DNA of 64,000 bases from an uncultured Methanobrevibacter sp. (GCF_902769175.1 NZ_CACXNW010000002.1:1-64000), one strand, 5' to 3'. Shown: positions 29,522-39,504, counted from the stretch's first letter. Translations and numbers: made by a program. The notes: generated by a model not told the origin, from the sequence alone.

Positions 29522-31173
29522 TTAAAAGAAATCCAAAGATTGGTTTTGATATAAATTTTCATAATATGTCTGATTCAATTCACTTACAACCCAATTTGGA
29601 GCAAAATCAGTAGGGATTGTAAGAATGACATTATCCATATTGTTTATTACAAAATTCACATCAGATTGGGGAACTTCAAGCAAAATGATATATTCGCTGT
29701 CAAGGTCTCCCAAATTAGACATCCTTTCATAATTTGACAATCTAACACCATAACTAATCAAATAGGAATCCAAAGCACTATCTGAATTATTGGAATTCAA
29801 TACAGCCTTTTTCAATTGCTCTTCAACATCAGTTGAATAGGAACTTGTATTCTCAAAAGGACGTGTTTCATTTCCTTTAATAAGAGTGTTTGACTTAGAG
29901 ATTGCACTATCCACTAATCCACTATCCTTAGAGCGTAAAATAGCTAAAACAGTAGCGCCACTTACTAAAGGATCTTCATCTGCACTTTCAGAACTCTCAT
30001 CCTCTGTGATTTCCAAATCATCATCAAAAGAAGCATCATCCATTTTCCCTTCATTTTCTAAAGAGCCGTTAACAGTGCCATTAGTTGACATAGGCTCCTC
30101 TTCATCCATATAATCATAATCTGTAGAATTATCTCTTAATGAATATATGTCAACAACGGAACCTACAGAAATCAGCCCAGCAGTGGCTTGAAGTCTTGAA
30201 AGGGAAACTGGAACAATCACAGTATTGACCTTTTCAAATTCAACATTTGACAAGACCTTAGCATCATTGTCCTTTACAAAATCATTTGCATCCTTAACAG
30301 ACATTATGATGTTTTTGTTTTCACCATAGGACATCATGACCCTGCCGAAATCATCCTTGCAATCAACGATTTTTGCACTGTGATGCATTCTCCAATCCTT
30401 CGTTGCAAACATCAAAACATCTACTGACTTAATCTCATCGACATTGTAAGCCCGATTGACCTGATTTTTCAATGCATATGCATTGTCATTTATCTCCAGA
30501 GGTCCCTTATACAATGTATTGATTTCATTTAATTTTGAATTCTTTTCTAAATTCAATTCATTTTGAAATGGATGATAGACAAAAAAGTAAAATATTGAAG
30601 ATACCAATACTAAAATAATCAATGCAAAGATTATTTTTCCAAATAAATTCTTTGAATGCTTATTTTTATTTGATAAATCATCCTTAAACTTCAATAATTT
30701 ATCTTTAAGCTTAAGATTATTCTTTGAATCAATTTCACCTTTTTCCCCAGCATCAAAATCCAAGAAATCATCATCAAATAAATCATCAAAGCTATCTGGT
30801 TTCTTATATTGACTATATTCATTAGGATTTTCAAAATTATCTGAAATTTCCGACTTTTGAGAAAAAATATATTTAGCATATTTCTCATCAACTCCATCTA
30901 AATCATCGTCAAATCTTGAATCATCCTTTGAATTTGAATCATTCCTTAAAATTAATTCACCATTAAATCTCGAATCATCTCTTGAATTTAATTCATCATT
31001 AAAAAACCCAGATTCCCCATTTGACTTGTTTTTAAGGGAGAATTTTCTGGAATAATCGAATCAAAACTGGGAAAACTTAAATCATCACTATTTTTGTCAT
31101 CATCACTCCAATTTAAATTATTTTTCTTTTTATTAAATTTAAATAGATTAAATCGACTTTTACGATCACTCAT
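29522..31173 (-). pseudogene. DUF515-like membrane-anchored protein, one frameshift
   Basis: The frame beginning MSDRKSRFNLFKFNKKK (ATG at 31171-31173) stops early. The frame that holds the rest starts inside it, without a usable start. Adding one A to the A5 run (minus strand, 31029-31033) joins them as PENSPLKNKSNGESGF and gives about 550 residues. They comprise an acidic, serine-rich cytoplasmic N-terminus, one membrane segment (GKIIFALIILVLVSSIFYFF) and an extracellular region. A part resembles a SAF-type domain (VIVPVSLSRLQATAGLISVG, GSVVDIY). DUF515 is recalled from Methanobacteriales annotation and was not checked. It lies upstream of the sortase on the same strand. Confidence 0.6.
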
Positions 31174-31244
31174 AGCTATCAAACCTAGAATAGAATGAGA
31201 TATGTAGAAAAATAGGTTTAAAATAAATAATTATAATTAATATA

Positions 31245-31392
31245 GTTTTTTAGATAAAATAAAAGCTTTAAATAAAAAACCTTTGACCAACCAGATTTTT
31301 TAGATAAAATAAAAGCTTTAAATAAAAAACCTTTGTCCAACCAGATTTTTTAGATAAAATAAATGATTTTAAATAAAAAAATCTATTAATAA
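31245..31392. repeat. 50-bp tandem repeat (2.9 copies) downstream of the archaetidylserine synthase
   Basis: TAGATAAAATAAAAGCTTTA recurs at 31251, 31301 and 31351 with an exact 50-bp period; each unit also holds AAAAAACCTTTGACCAACCA. The AACCTTGACCAA-like phrase recalls the 3' flank of the TTCG hairpins after sucC and atwA. It lies in the 390-bp gap between the archaetidylserine synthase and the DUF515-like gene. Confidence 0.9.
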
Positions 31393-31565
31393 CAGTTTAT
31401 TTACTAAAAAAACTTAATTTGAAAAATAGCTTGATAAAAAAATAGAAAATACTTTTAAAAACTAAAAAAAGAATTTAAAAAATTAAAAAGAAAAAATTTA
31501 AAAGAAAAATAAGAAAGAATAAAAAAACAGCAAAAAAATAAAGAAAAAAGAAATAATTTAATCAA

Positions 31566-32516
31566 TTAATCCTCTTCAACTTCACCAGTACTGATTTGTG
31601 CATATTTTGCTTCTTCTTTTTCTTCATCAACTTTTTCAGCTTTTTCAGCTTTTTCTCCAATGATTTCTCCAGCAGAAACCCTATTGATGTTTTCTCTCAT
31701 GTTCTTGAATCTTTCTTGAGCTGAAACTAAGGAACCGCTGACTTTAGATGCAGTGATTTCCCTAACTTGACCAATATTTTTATTAACATTCTCTGGTGTC
31801 AATGCATCTTCAGTATCAATGAAGAATTCCAAAAATGTCATGAACATGTAAATCAATGACAATACAAACAGGAATAAAGCTGGAAGATTTATAGCTCCTA
31901 TTGATACATTTATTGGTAAAAGCAATAATAATATCATCACAGCTCCAAAACCGATAATATAATAATTGTCGACTTTAGGATATCTTATTGTACTGATCAT
32001 CAAATAAGCTGCAAACAATATCAATATGGAAGCAACAGCAATATTAAACAATCCGCTGAGATAGTAAGTTGCCAATACGATAGCAGTTCCAGGTATTGGG
32101 AAACCGATAAATCCATGATAATTGATCTTATCACCAATCACATTATAACGGGAAAGTCTTAACATACCACAGACAAGTGTCAATACCGCAACAATAGCCA
32201 CCAAGTAAGCTGCCCAACTGGATATGCCTAATCCCATGTAATATAAAAGGACTGCTGGCGCTACACCAAAGGATACAATATCTGCTAAAGAGTCTACATT
32301 TTTACCAAAACCTAATTTATCAACACGATTAAGTTTTCTAGAAACCCATCCGTCTACAGAGTCAAAAACAACTGCAAGCAATATGCATAATGACGCATAT
32401 GATAAATGATTATCCATAACCATTAATATAGCTAAAAATCCAAACACCAGATTCAATATGGAAATGATGTCAGGAACAGCTAAAAAATATCCCATTCCAA
32501 CACTTTTTATTCTCAT
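31566..32516 (-). CDS. Archaetidylserine synthase (CDP-alcohol phosphatidyltransferase family)
   Basis: Integral membrane enzyme that transfers serine to CDP-archaeol. The CDP-alcohol phosphatidyltransferase motif is present (D52xxDG, R60, GxxxD75xxxD79 with DSLADIVSFG), with at least six hydrophobic segments. From memory, the orthologue MTH1027 was shown to be archaetidylserine synthase. The C-terminal 70 residues are charged and extend the usual length. The start ATG has GGAGTCAAATT upstream. Confidence 0.88.
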   Translation of the reverse strand: MRIKSVGMGYFLAVPDIISILNLVFGFLAILMVMDNHLSYASLCILLAVVFDSVDGWVSRKLNRVDKLGFGKNVDSLADIVSFGVAPAVLLYYMGLGISSWAAYLVAIVAVLTLVCGMLRLSRYNVIGDKINYHGFIGFPIPGTAIVLATYYLSGLFNIAVASILILFAAYLMISTIRYPKVDNYYIIGFGAVMILLLLLPINVSIGAINLPALFLFVLSLIYMFMTFLEFFIDTEDALTPENVNKNIGQVREITASKVSGSLVSAQERFKNMRENINRVSAGEIIGEKAEKAEKVDEEKEEAKYAQISTGEVEED

Positions 32517-33126
32517 AATTTGACTCCAAATAATACTTTAAACAATCTCCCTTATTAATTTTTGCTAAATAAGGACATACATCCTCTTAAACGATTAAAA
32601 AATAATAATTAGTTAATAAAATTATAATTAAATAAGAATATTTAATCAAAATGAAAAAATAAAATTAAATTATTATTTTTAATTAAAAAAATTTAATTAA
32701 ACCAAGAAAATTTTCCAATATGATTATAATTTCAGCAAATTAATATAATTTTTTGATTCATTGAAAAAATCATATTTAAAAACTACCATAATTCAATTAT
32801 AATATCATATTATATTTTATTTTCCAATAGTATATAATATATTCTATTAATTAATGATTAAAAACAATTTGATATGAAAAATCTTTTGGAAGCCATACTT
32901 TTTTAGCAATAAATTAATAAAAAAATAAACAAAATTCATACCGAATTGCTAAAAACAAAATTATATATTCTAATAAAAAAATATATTAAATTAATATAGT
33001 AATAAATTTTAAATTTTAAGCAAAATAACTAATGCACCTTTTTAATGGTGGATTTAATTGTTTAATTAATATTGCTATAATATGGGATTAGGATAAAAAA
33101 AAAAACAAACTCTATCACGTGATTAT
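32517..33126. other. Divergent intergenic region of 610 bases
   Basis: Very AT-rich region between two divergent genes. It contains an inverted repeat of 11 bases (TTTTTAGCAAT at about 32900 and ATTGCTAAAAA at 32945) with a 34-base spacer, and the palindrome TCACGTGA next to the start of the following gene, which also supplies its GTGAT ribosome binding site. No open frame was found. Confidence 0.45.
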
Positions 33127-33765
33127 ATGATTGAAGACAGAATAAAAATTCTCAGAAGGGCAGCGCAAGTCTCTTCAAGGGAAAACAATGCGCAAGTATG
33201 GTGCATCATCACAGGTAATGAAAAGCTAATCGATGATATAGCCTATAATGCAATCACTGCTAAAGATAGAGTTCAAATCATATTTAGAGAATCCATAAAG
33301 CTTTTAGACAAGTATACTGCTAAAAGATTTGATTGCCTTATGCTTAAAGGAGAATCCTTGAAAATCAGTGAATTAAGAAATAGATGTGCAGAAAATGGAG
33401 GTGCATCAATAGAAATCACACAAGTCCATATACAGACTGTCCCTAATTTACTGGTTCTTGTTGGTGATGAGGAATCCATGAAAGGTTTCAGTGGAGAAAC
33501 CGAAAGGCAAAAGACAAAAGTGAATATTTTAGCAGAAGATCACACCACCAGCTTCATTAAGGCAGAGCTTAATACAAAAATCAAGTTGCCTTCATTCTTA
33601 AGAAACACAGTTACACCATTATTTGATATGAGCGATATTGTCCTATCAACCATTTTAGTTTCTGTTGTAGAAGAAAAGGATATTGAGGAAGTAAAATTAA
33701 TCAGCCAAAATTTCGGCTTATTCGGTCTTGACTTGAAAAAGACAATCCAAGATAAGGAAAAATAA
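33127..33765 (+). CDS. Conserved hypothetical protein, possibly prematurely terminated
   Basis: A 212-residue soluble protein that I do not recognise. It starts MIEDRIKILRRAAQVSSREN with GTGATTAT just before the ATG. A likely domain spans residues 20-190, with alternating hydrophobic strands and a central RFDCLMLKGESLKISELRNR. After the TAA at 33763-33765 the same frame stays open for 53 more codons, encoding a Gln/Asn/Glu-rich tail with repeated TNAPQ and ESSQ/EST phrases, and a further low-complexity tail follows in another frame (TQENQT repeated). The stop may therefore be a recent nonsense change, or the tail may be decaying. Confidence 0.7.
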   Translation: MIEDRIKILRRAAQVSSRENNAQVWCIITGNEKLIDDIAYNAITAKDRVQIIFRESIKLLDKYTAKRFDCLMLKGESLKISELRNRCAENGGASIEITQVHIQTVPNLLVLVGDEESMKGFSGETERQKTKVNILAEDHTTSFIKAELNTKIKLPSFLRNTVTPLFDMSDIVLSTILVSVVEEKDIEEVKLISQNFGLFGLDLKKTIQDKEK

Positions 33766-34307
33766 AAGATTCAAGACAGCCCAAGCAGAGAAAGCCAAAA
33801 ACCAGAAAAAACAAATGCACCACAAACTGAAAGCTCACAGGAAAATGAAGCTAAAACAATAGAAAGCACTAATGCACCACAAGATGAGAATGTGGAAGAA
33901 AAACAGAATTCCCTAGAAGAAAACTAAGCTTAGGAAGACACAATAACACTCAAGAAAACCAAACTGGAAAAGACTCAACAGCCACTCAAGAAAACCAAAC
34001 TATTAAGACACAATATCCCCCTAAAGAAAACCAAATATAATCCCTAAATTTTTTAAGCGGTTTTAATATTGAAACTTGAAAATAATCAACTATTTTTTTA
34101 AATATTTTTCATAATATTATACAAAAACTTATTATTAATAAAAATTAAAAATAACATTATTATAGAATTAATTAATGATTTCTTGAGAATTATAGGATTT
34201 TAAAAAAAAATCGACATAATTAATCAACTCAAAAATCTTAAATTATATAATCTAAAATAAAAATAATAAAATAAATATAATTCTATTTTATCAATGGAGG
34301 AATAAAT
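33766..34307. other. Decayed low-complexity tail, then mreB upstream region
   Basis: Bases 33766-33927 continue the preceding reading frame after its stop. Bases about 33,945-34,040 encode, in a shifted frame, repeated TQENQT units. The remainder (34,040-34,300) is AT-rich, with a TATA-like TTATATAAT near 34,240, and is the likely mreB promoter region. Confidence 0.45.
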
Positions 34308-35378
34308 TTGAGTATTTTCGGAAATGAAGACGCTATTGAAATTGAACCAACTAGAGTCGTAAAAAACAGTTTAGGTATTGACTTAGGTACCTTAAACACC
34401 GTAATTGCAAAACCATCAGGAGATAAATTTGACTTATACCAAATTCCTTCTGTAGTTGCTGTTAAAAAAGATGACCCTTCTGCAGTGCTTGCTGTTGGAG
34501 AAGAAGCTAAAAAAATGTTAGGAAGAACTCCAGAAGACATTATTGCAGTAAGGCCACTTAAAAAAGGAGTAATCGAAAATGTTGCTCAAGCACAAGCATT
34601 ACTCATTAGAGCAATGGAAATTGGTATTAACGAAGGAGAAACTGTAGGAAGAATTGTTATTGGAATTCCTGGAGATGCTTCTGAAGTAGAAAAGAATGCT
34701 GCAGAAGAAATAGGTAGAAAAGCTGGTGCTGAATACGTATTAGTGGTTAGCGAAGGTTTAGCTGCTGCTATTGGTGCAGGATTGCCTATTGCTGAACCTA
34801 ATGGAACCATGGTAATTGACATTGGTGCAGGATCTACTGATTTAGTGGTTATTTCCCTTGGTGGAATCAATGATATTGAAACCGTAAGAGTTGGTGGAGA
34901 CGACATAGACAACAGAATCGTAGAATTGGTTGCAGAAAAATACAATGTTGCAATCAGCATTCACGATGCAGAAGCTGCAAAAATAGAAGTTGGAATGATC
35001 CATTGCAGTGAAGAATTTGAAAACTTAGAATATGAAGTTATTGGTAAAGACTTATCAACTAACAAACCTAAAAAAGTAGTAATTGACTCAATGTTAGTTG
35101 CAGATGCAGTAGAACCAAGCATTAAAGATGTTATTGGTGGATTAAATCTCATCTTAGAAAGATTACCAGCAGAATTAATGATGGGAATCTATAAAAATAC
35201 TGTAGCAGTCGGAGGAAGTTCCAGATTAAGAGGTCTTAAAGAAAGAATCTTCGATGAATCTGATATTCCAATTCAAATTTCCGATGACCCTATGACTGTA
35301 GTTGCAAAAGGAACTGCAATCGTAGCTGCTGAACCATTAGCTTTAGAACCGGAAGTACGTTTAAAAGCTATGAAATAA
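34308..35378 (+). CDS. mreB: MreB-like actin homologue, TTG start
   Basis: Cytoskeletal actin-fold ATPase. Nucleotide-binding signatures are present: LGIDLGTLNTVIAKP (phosphate 1), VIDIGAGSTDLVV (phosphate 2) and AVGGSSRLRGLKE (adenosine), with GIPGDASEVEKNAAEEIGRK between. The 356 residues are slightly longer than bacterial MreB (about 340). In archaea such proteins occur in Methanobacteriales and Methanopyrus, which have pseudomurein walls, so a role in wall growth is inferred. The start is TTG with a strong GGAGGAATAAA. A hairpin terminator follows. Confidence 0.92.
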   Translation: MSIFGNEDAIEIEPTRVVKNSLGIDLGTLNTVIAKPSGDKFDLYQIPSVVAVKKDDPSAVLAVGEEAKKMLGRTPEDIIAVRPLKKGVIENVAQAQALLIRAMEIGINEGETVGRIVIGIPGDASEVEKNAAEEIGRKAGAEYVLVVSEGLAAAIGAGLPIAEPNGTMVIDIGAGSTDLVVISLGGINDIETVRVGGDDIDNRIVELVAEKYNVAISIHDAEAAKIEVGMIHCSEEFENLEYEVIGKDLSTNKPKKVVIDSMLVADAVEPSIKDVIGGLNLILERLPAELMMGIYKNTVAVGGSSRLRGLKERIFDESDIPIQISDDPMTVVAKGTAIVAAEPLALEPEVRLKAMK

Positions 35379-35419
35379 ATATTTAACAATTTCAAGCGTT
35401 AAATAATACGTATAAATAC

Positions 35420-35443
35420 TATGGATTGTTTTTACAATCCATA
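35420..35443 (+). terminator. Hairpin terminator after mreB
   Basis: A perfect inverted repeat, TATGGATTGT and ACAATCCATA, separated by TTTT, lies about 40 bases beyond the mreB stop codon and is followed by a pyrimidine-rich stretch (ATTCCTTTTAACC). Confidence 0.6.
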
Positions 35444-35544
35444 ATATTCCTTTTAACCACCATAAAACCATATGCTATTTTTAAGATTTTTCTCTATTTT
35501 TCAAAAACTACTTTTAATAAATGGAATTTATAGAATTTGATAAC

Positions 35545-36204
35545 ATGGATACATTAGGATTAGATGAAGCAGGAAGAGGTCCGGTTTTAGGACCGCTAGT
35601 TGTTGCAGGAATCGTAATACCTGAAAAGAAGGAAAAGATCATTGAAAGAATGGGTGTTAAGGATTCCAAAAGATTAACTCCAAACAGAAGAGCTGTATTA
35701 TACCGTAAGCTAACTAAAATGTTTGATTATGAAACTGTTGTAATCACTGCACAAGACATAGACAACTTAAGGGCAAGAGGAGTGAATCTTAATGAAATAG
35801 AAAAGCTAGCAATGAAAAAAATAATAAATAACCTGCGTGCAGACAGAATCATCATAGATGCATTGGATGTAAAGGAAGGCAGGCTTCAAGATGAAATAAG
35901 CGAGTATATAGGACATAGCTGTGAAGTTATAGCTGAACATAAGGCAGATGATACATACTTAACTGTTGGAGCAGCTTCAATCATAGCAAAAACAGAAAGG
36001 GACATGATTCTTGAACAAATCAATAAGGATTACATAAGGTCTACCAAAGATAAGGATGGAATAGGATCAGGATATCCAAGTGATCCAAAAACAAAAAACT
36101 TCCTAAAGAAATTCAAATATGATGAAATGCCGGACTTTGTAAGAAGAAGTTGGGGAACAGTCCAAAAGATCAAAGAAGCTGAAGAAGCAGAAAAATTAAA
36201 CTAA
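35545..36204 (+). CDS. rnhB: Ribonuclease HII
   Basis: Cleaves RNA in RNA-DNA hybrids, including single ribonucleotides in DNA. Catalytic motifs are seen: LGLDEAGRGPVLGPLVVAG at the N-terminus, IIDALDVKE, and AEHKADDTYLTVGAASIIAK with TERD. The start at 35545 is preferred because the family begins three to five residues before GLDEAGRG. A first in-frame ATG at 35521 would add eight residues and has no ribosome binding site. The 219 residues are normal. Confidence 0.93.
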   Translation: MDTLGLDEAGRGPVLGPLVVAGIVIPEKKEKIIERMGVKDSKRLTPNRRAVLYRKLTKMFDYETVVITAQDIDNLRARGVNLNEIEKLAMKKIINNLRADRIIIDALDVKEGRLQDEISEYIGHSCEVIAEHKADDTYLTVGAASIIAKTERDMILEQINKDYIRSTKDKDGIGSGYPSDPKTKNFLKKFKYDEMPDFVRRSWGTVQKIKEAEEAEKLN

Positions 36205-36366
36205 TCTTAGTGAATAAATTCTATTCTTAAAAGAGATAATGAAATAATTTAAAAAGAGAAAAAGAGAAAACAGTGCATCAATAATAAATTAAAAACTGTA
36301 AAAATAGAAAAAAGATTAAAAACTAACTTAAACTAAAAAATAAAAAAAGATAAAAAGAAAATATAT

Positions 36367-36990
36367 TTATTCTGGATTAAATCCCGCTATATTCCATTTT
36401 CCATCAAATATTGCTGCTACTGAAGAAACAGGATTTTCAAATTCAGCAAATGCACCTTCATCAAAAATGAACTTACATGCAGCATCTGGGTCTTCTGCAG
36501 AGAAGGCTACATCTTCAGGACTGTTTTTCTCATAAGTGGAAATGAATTGTGCTTTGCCATCATCTATTTTTTCAACTAAAACCTTACTGTCAGTAACAAT
36601 TCCAATATAAGCTTCAAAGGAATCTGGATTTCCATTTACAACTGCAGCAATTCTTGGAGTGTTGTAATCATCTTTTTCATAATCCATAGTGATTAATGAA
36701 TATGCCATTGCATCTCTTATGTTCATGCCAATAGCTATCTTATCTGCAATTGGATTGGTATGAGAACCATTTGAAATAATTGCAATATCACCTACTGTTT
36801 TTACACAATCATAAGCAATATAAGAGTTTTTAAAAATATCTGTTTCAAATCCTTCCTTTGGAATGATAGCTGCTTCATCTTCAAGAACCTTTACTTGTCT
36901 GTTTGGAAAAGATCTGCTTGAAACTCTATAAGCAACATATGGTTTTCCATCTTCTGTTTTACCTGCTGAAATAATTCTGCCTAAATACAT
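36367..36990 (-). CDS. purO: Archaeal IMP cyclohydrolase PurO
   Basis: Closes the purine ring of FAICAR to give IMP, the last step of purine synthesis, using the archaeal enzyme unrelated to bacterial PurH. The opening MYLGRIISAGKTEDGKPYVA and RVSSRSFPNRQ are diagnostic, as are ISNGSHTNPIADKI and PRIAAVVNG. The 207 residues are normal. From memory the Methanothermobacter orthologue is MTH1020, next to the exbB/exbD homologues as here. Confidence 0.95.
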   Translation of the reverse strand: MYLGRIISAGKTEDGKPYVAYRVSSRSFPNRQVKVLEDEAAIIPKEGFETDIFKNSYIAYDCVKTVGDIAIISNGSHTNPIADKIAIGMNIRDAMAYSLITMDYEKDDYNTPRIAAVVNGNPDSFEAYIGIVTDSKVLVEKIDDGKAQFISTYEKNSPEDVAFSAEDPDAACKFIFDEGAFAEFENPVSSVAAIFDGKWNIAGFNPE

Positions 36991-37156
36991 TTTTTACCCC
37001 TAAAACAATTGAAATTATTAAATCAATTATAATCTAAAAGATTTGAATCAAAACTTGATTTTAAATAATTAAACTTAAAAAAATTAAAAAAATAAAAAAT
37101 AAAAATAAAAATAAAAATCAAAATTTAAAAGAATTTTGATTAAATGCCAAAATCAA

Positions 37157-37564
37157 TCACTCTGGACTATGAACTGCCTGTTGAGGAGTCATTCCAGGAG
37201 GTGCTTGAATAATGATGGCATGCTCTTTCGTTTTTATCTGCACATCACCTTGGTCTAGAACATTTGCATGAACACCAATAGCATTTCCTCTTATTTCAGA
37301 AGACATGTCTACACCATTTACAGTAACCTTCTGCAATCCTGCAACTGGAATCATATAATACTCTGCATCTCCAGTGCTGTCAGTCATATTTGGCTTTCCA
37401 GTACCAGTTCCAGTATCGTTACCATTAACTGCCGCTGCACCAAAACTACTTGTTACCACTAAAAAGATAAGCAATGTAAATAAAATATCGATGAAAGGAA
37501 CCAATTTAATCTCAGGTTGATCCTGATTCATCTTTTCCTTATGACGCTTAATGTCAATTGCCAA
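37157..37564 (-). CDS. exbD: ExbD/TolR-type biopolymer transport protein
   Basis: A 135-residue protein with a short basic cytoplasmic N-terminus, one membrane segment carrying the critical aspartate (LVPFIDILFTLLIFLVV) and an extracellular part with a predicted TolR-like fold. The loop contains a threonine/glycine-rich insertion (NDTGTGTGKPNMTDST). With the ExbB-like protein immediately upstream (16 bases), it should form a proton-driven channel unit. No TonB-like partner is visible nearby. Confidence 0.9.
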   Translation of the reverse strand: MAIDIKRHKEKMNQDQPEIKLVPFIDILFTLLIFLVVTSSFGAAAVNGNDTGTGTGKPNMTDSTGDAEYYMIPVAGLQKVTVNGVDMSSEIRGNAIGVHANVLDQGDVQIKTKEHAIIIQAPPGMTPQQAVHSPE

Positions 37565-37580
37565 ATTATCAGCCCCTGAA

Positions 37581-38420
37581 TTATTGTCTTAACTTACTTT
37601 CAGTAATTTCAGACTTTACATCACATTTCTCTAGAATAATATTACTGATACTCTTTTCAAGCATACTAGGCTTGAATGAAATCTGAATATTTGAATAAGG
37701 GTCGGAAATTTCCTTTACGCTGACAATACCTTCAGCTTCTTGAAGCGCTTCAATAACACAAGGCAATCTTTCATAAACTCTTATTTTAATTACCGCATAA
37801 CTCCAATTAGTCATTTTAGTAGCTAATTCAATCTTATCCATTTCCTGATTAATTAAACCTTTGATATAAGTGTATAATGGCATAAGAACAATAGCTACAG
37901 TCAATCCAGCAATTGTAGTGATAAGAGCAAGATAAATACCTTCCGCCATAGCTGCAGCATCAGGATTTACACCTAAATTCTTAAATGTCATCCAAATACC
38001 CAATACAGTACCAATTAAACCTAAAAATGGAGCAAGTTCAATAATGGTTTTTAAAGCGCTGATACCATTTGTCATTTTACTCATTTCAACAATGAAAATC
38101 TGCTCCATACTCTCTTCTACTTCTATCTTATTTTTATACCCTATTTTTAATGCTTCAGACATGATCCTTGAAACAGGATTCTTATAGTGACTGATATTTT
38201 TTAAAGCTTCAATAGCTCCTCCCTTTTCCATAGAAGAGGTGATTGTCCCCATAATCTCTGTAGCATCAATCTTACTAATTTTTCTAAGGTAAAAAATCTT
38301 CCTTATAGATATTAACAGACCATAGATACCAAGCAAAAGAATTATATAAGTGATAATACCTCCGCTTTGGAGCATCCCCATAATCATGTCAAATCCACTG
38401 GTAAGCATTTCAATAAACAT
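37581..38420 (-). CDS. exbB: ExbB/TolQ/MotA-type proton channel protein
   Basis: A 279-residue membrane protein with a first membrane segment (GIITYIILLLGIYGLLISI) and the MotA/TolQ/ExbB domain holding two more. The diagnostic run LKTIIELAPFLGLIGTVLGI and the following AEGIYLALITTIAGLTVAI are clear. It is the first gene of the two-gene operon with exbD. The C-terminal 75 residues are soluble and longer than in bacterial ExbB. Confidence 0.92.
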   Translation of the reverse strand: MFIEMLTSGFDMIMGMLQSGGIITYIILLLGIYGLLISIRKIFYLRKISKIDATEIMGTITSSMEKGGAIEALKNISHYKNPVSRIMSEALKIGYKNKIEVEESMEQIFIVEMSKMTNGISALKTIIELAPFLGLIGTVLGIWMTFKNLGVNPDAAAMAEGIYLALITTIAGLTVAIVLMPLYTYIKGLINQEMDKIELATKMTNWSYAVIKIRVYERLPCVIEALQEAEGIVSVKEISDPYSNIQISFKPSMLEKSISNIILEKCDVKSEITESKLRQ

Positions 38421-38464
38421 AATATCCTCTTATGAAATTAATTAAATAATTCATTAAAAATTAT

Positions 38465-38560
38465 TTTTCTAAATATATTTTCTAAAATACATATATTATA
38501 TTTCTAAATATATTTTCTAAAAACATATATCATTTTTTAAATATCTTTACTAAAATAAAT
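38465..38560. repeat. 36-bp imperfect tandem repeat upstream of exbB
   Basis: TTTCTAAATATATTTTCTAA recurs at 38465 and 38501 with a degenerate third copy (about 38,533). It lies between the divergent exbB and cofE genes, close to the exbB start, so it is an exception to the 3'-end location of most arrays here. Confidence 0.65.
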
Positions 38561-38709
38561 ATATTATTAATTTTAGTTTATAAATATTTCATATTATTAA
38601 ATATACTAATATAATTTTTATTATTTTTAATATATAAAGCATATTGTTAAATTTTTAAAAAAAAATAAGGCATATTTTTAATATTTTCACATTTCAACAA
38701 CAATAGTTT

Positions 38710-38717
38710 TTTATATA
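38710..38717 (+). promoter_or_regulatory. Probable TATA box of cofE, leaderless transcript
   Basis: TTTATATA is centred about 26 bases before the cofE ATG at 38740. Archaeal transcription starts roughly 22-27 bases after the TATA box, so the mRNA probably begins at the start codon. In agreement, no ribosome binding site precedes this ATG. Confidence 0.5.
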
Positions 38718-38739
38718 CTTATAAATAATAAATTAAAGT

Positions 38740-39504
38740 ATGACTTTAAAATTATATGGATTAAAAGAAATTCCTTTAGTTAAAAAAGGAGATAATATAG
38801 CTAAGATTATTGAAGAGGATTTGGAAAAGGAAGACATTGCCCTTGAAGATGGAGACATTTTGCTTATTGCTGAAACATTGATTTCAAACGCTGAAGGAAA
38901 CATCATTAAGGTTGATGACATTGTTCCATCTGAAGAAGCTATCGAAATAGCTGCAAAATCTAAAAAGGATCCAAAGATTGTGAAAATCATTCTTCAGGAA
39001 TCAAATGAGGTTGTTGCAGTTGGACCTAATTTCATTGTAACTGAAACCAAACATGGATTTGTCTGTGCAAACTCTGGAATTGATGAGTCTAATGTCGAAG
39101 AAGGATTGGCTACACCTATACCTAAAAATCCAGACAAATCTGCTAAGGAAATCAGAGAATACTTAGAAGAGAAAACAGATAAGGAAATTGCAGTAATAAT
39201 AACAGACACCCAAGGAAGAGCATTTAGAGTTGGAGCTATCGGAACTGCAATCGGATGTTCTGGAATAAATCCCCTTTGGGTTAGAATTGGTGAAAAGGAC
39301 TTGTTTGGAAGAGCCCTTGAAACAACTGAAGTTGCTACTGCAGATGAACTTGCAGCAGCTGCATCCCTATTGATGGGACAGGCAAATGAAGGAATTCCGA
39401 TTGTTTTAATCAGAGGATTTGAAGCATTTGACCATTTAAGAGATACTGAAACTGGAATCAAACCATTGCTTAGACCTAAAGAGTTTGATGTATTTAGAAA
39501 ATAA
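38740..39504 (+). CDS. cofE: Coenzyme F420-0:L-glutamate ligase CofE
   Basis: GTP-dependent enzyme that adds two glutamates to F420-0 to form F420-2. Family phrases are [60 protein letters not shown] and [18 protein letters not shown]. The 254 residues are normal. It opens a plus-strand run of F420 genes with cofD and arfA downstream. Confidence 0.96.
   Translation: MTLKLYGLKEIPLVKKGDNIAKIIEEDLEKEDIALEDGDILLIAETLISNAEGNIIKVDDIVPSEEAIEIAAKSKKDPKIVKIILQESNEVVAVGPNFIVTETKHGFVCANSGIDESNVEEGLATPIPKNPDKSAKEIREYLEEKTDKEIAVIITDTQGRAFRVGAIGTAIGCSGINPLWVRIGEKDLFGRALETTEVATADELAAAASLLMGQANEGIPIVLIRGFEAFDHLRDTETGIKPLLRPKEFDVFRK

Noticed and set aside
31245-31392. Regular repeats with spacing near 50 bp suggestive of a CRISPR array
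   Set aside because: The whole period is repeated, including the segments that would be spacers; there are fewer than three copies, no cas genes, and repeats are pure AT-rich minisatellites. The same holds for the other arrays.
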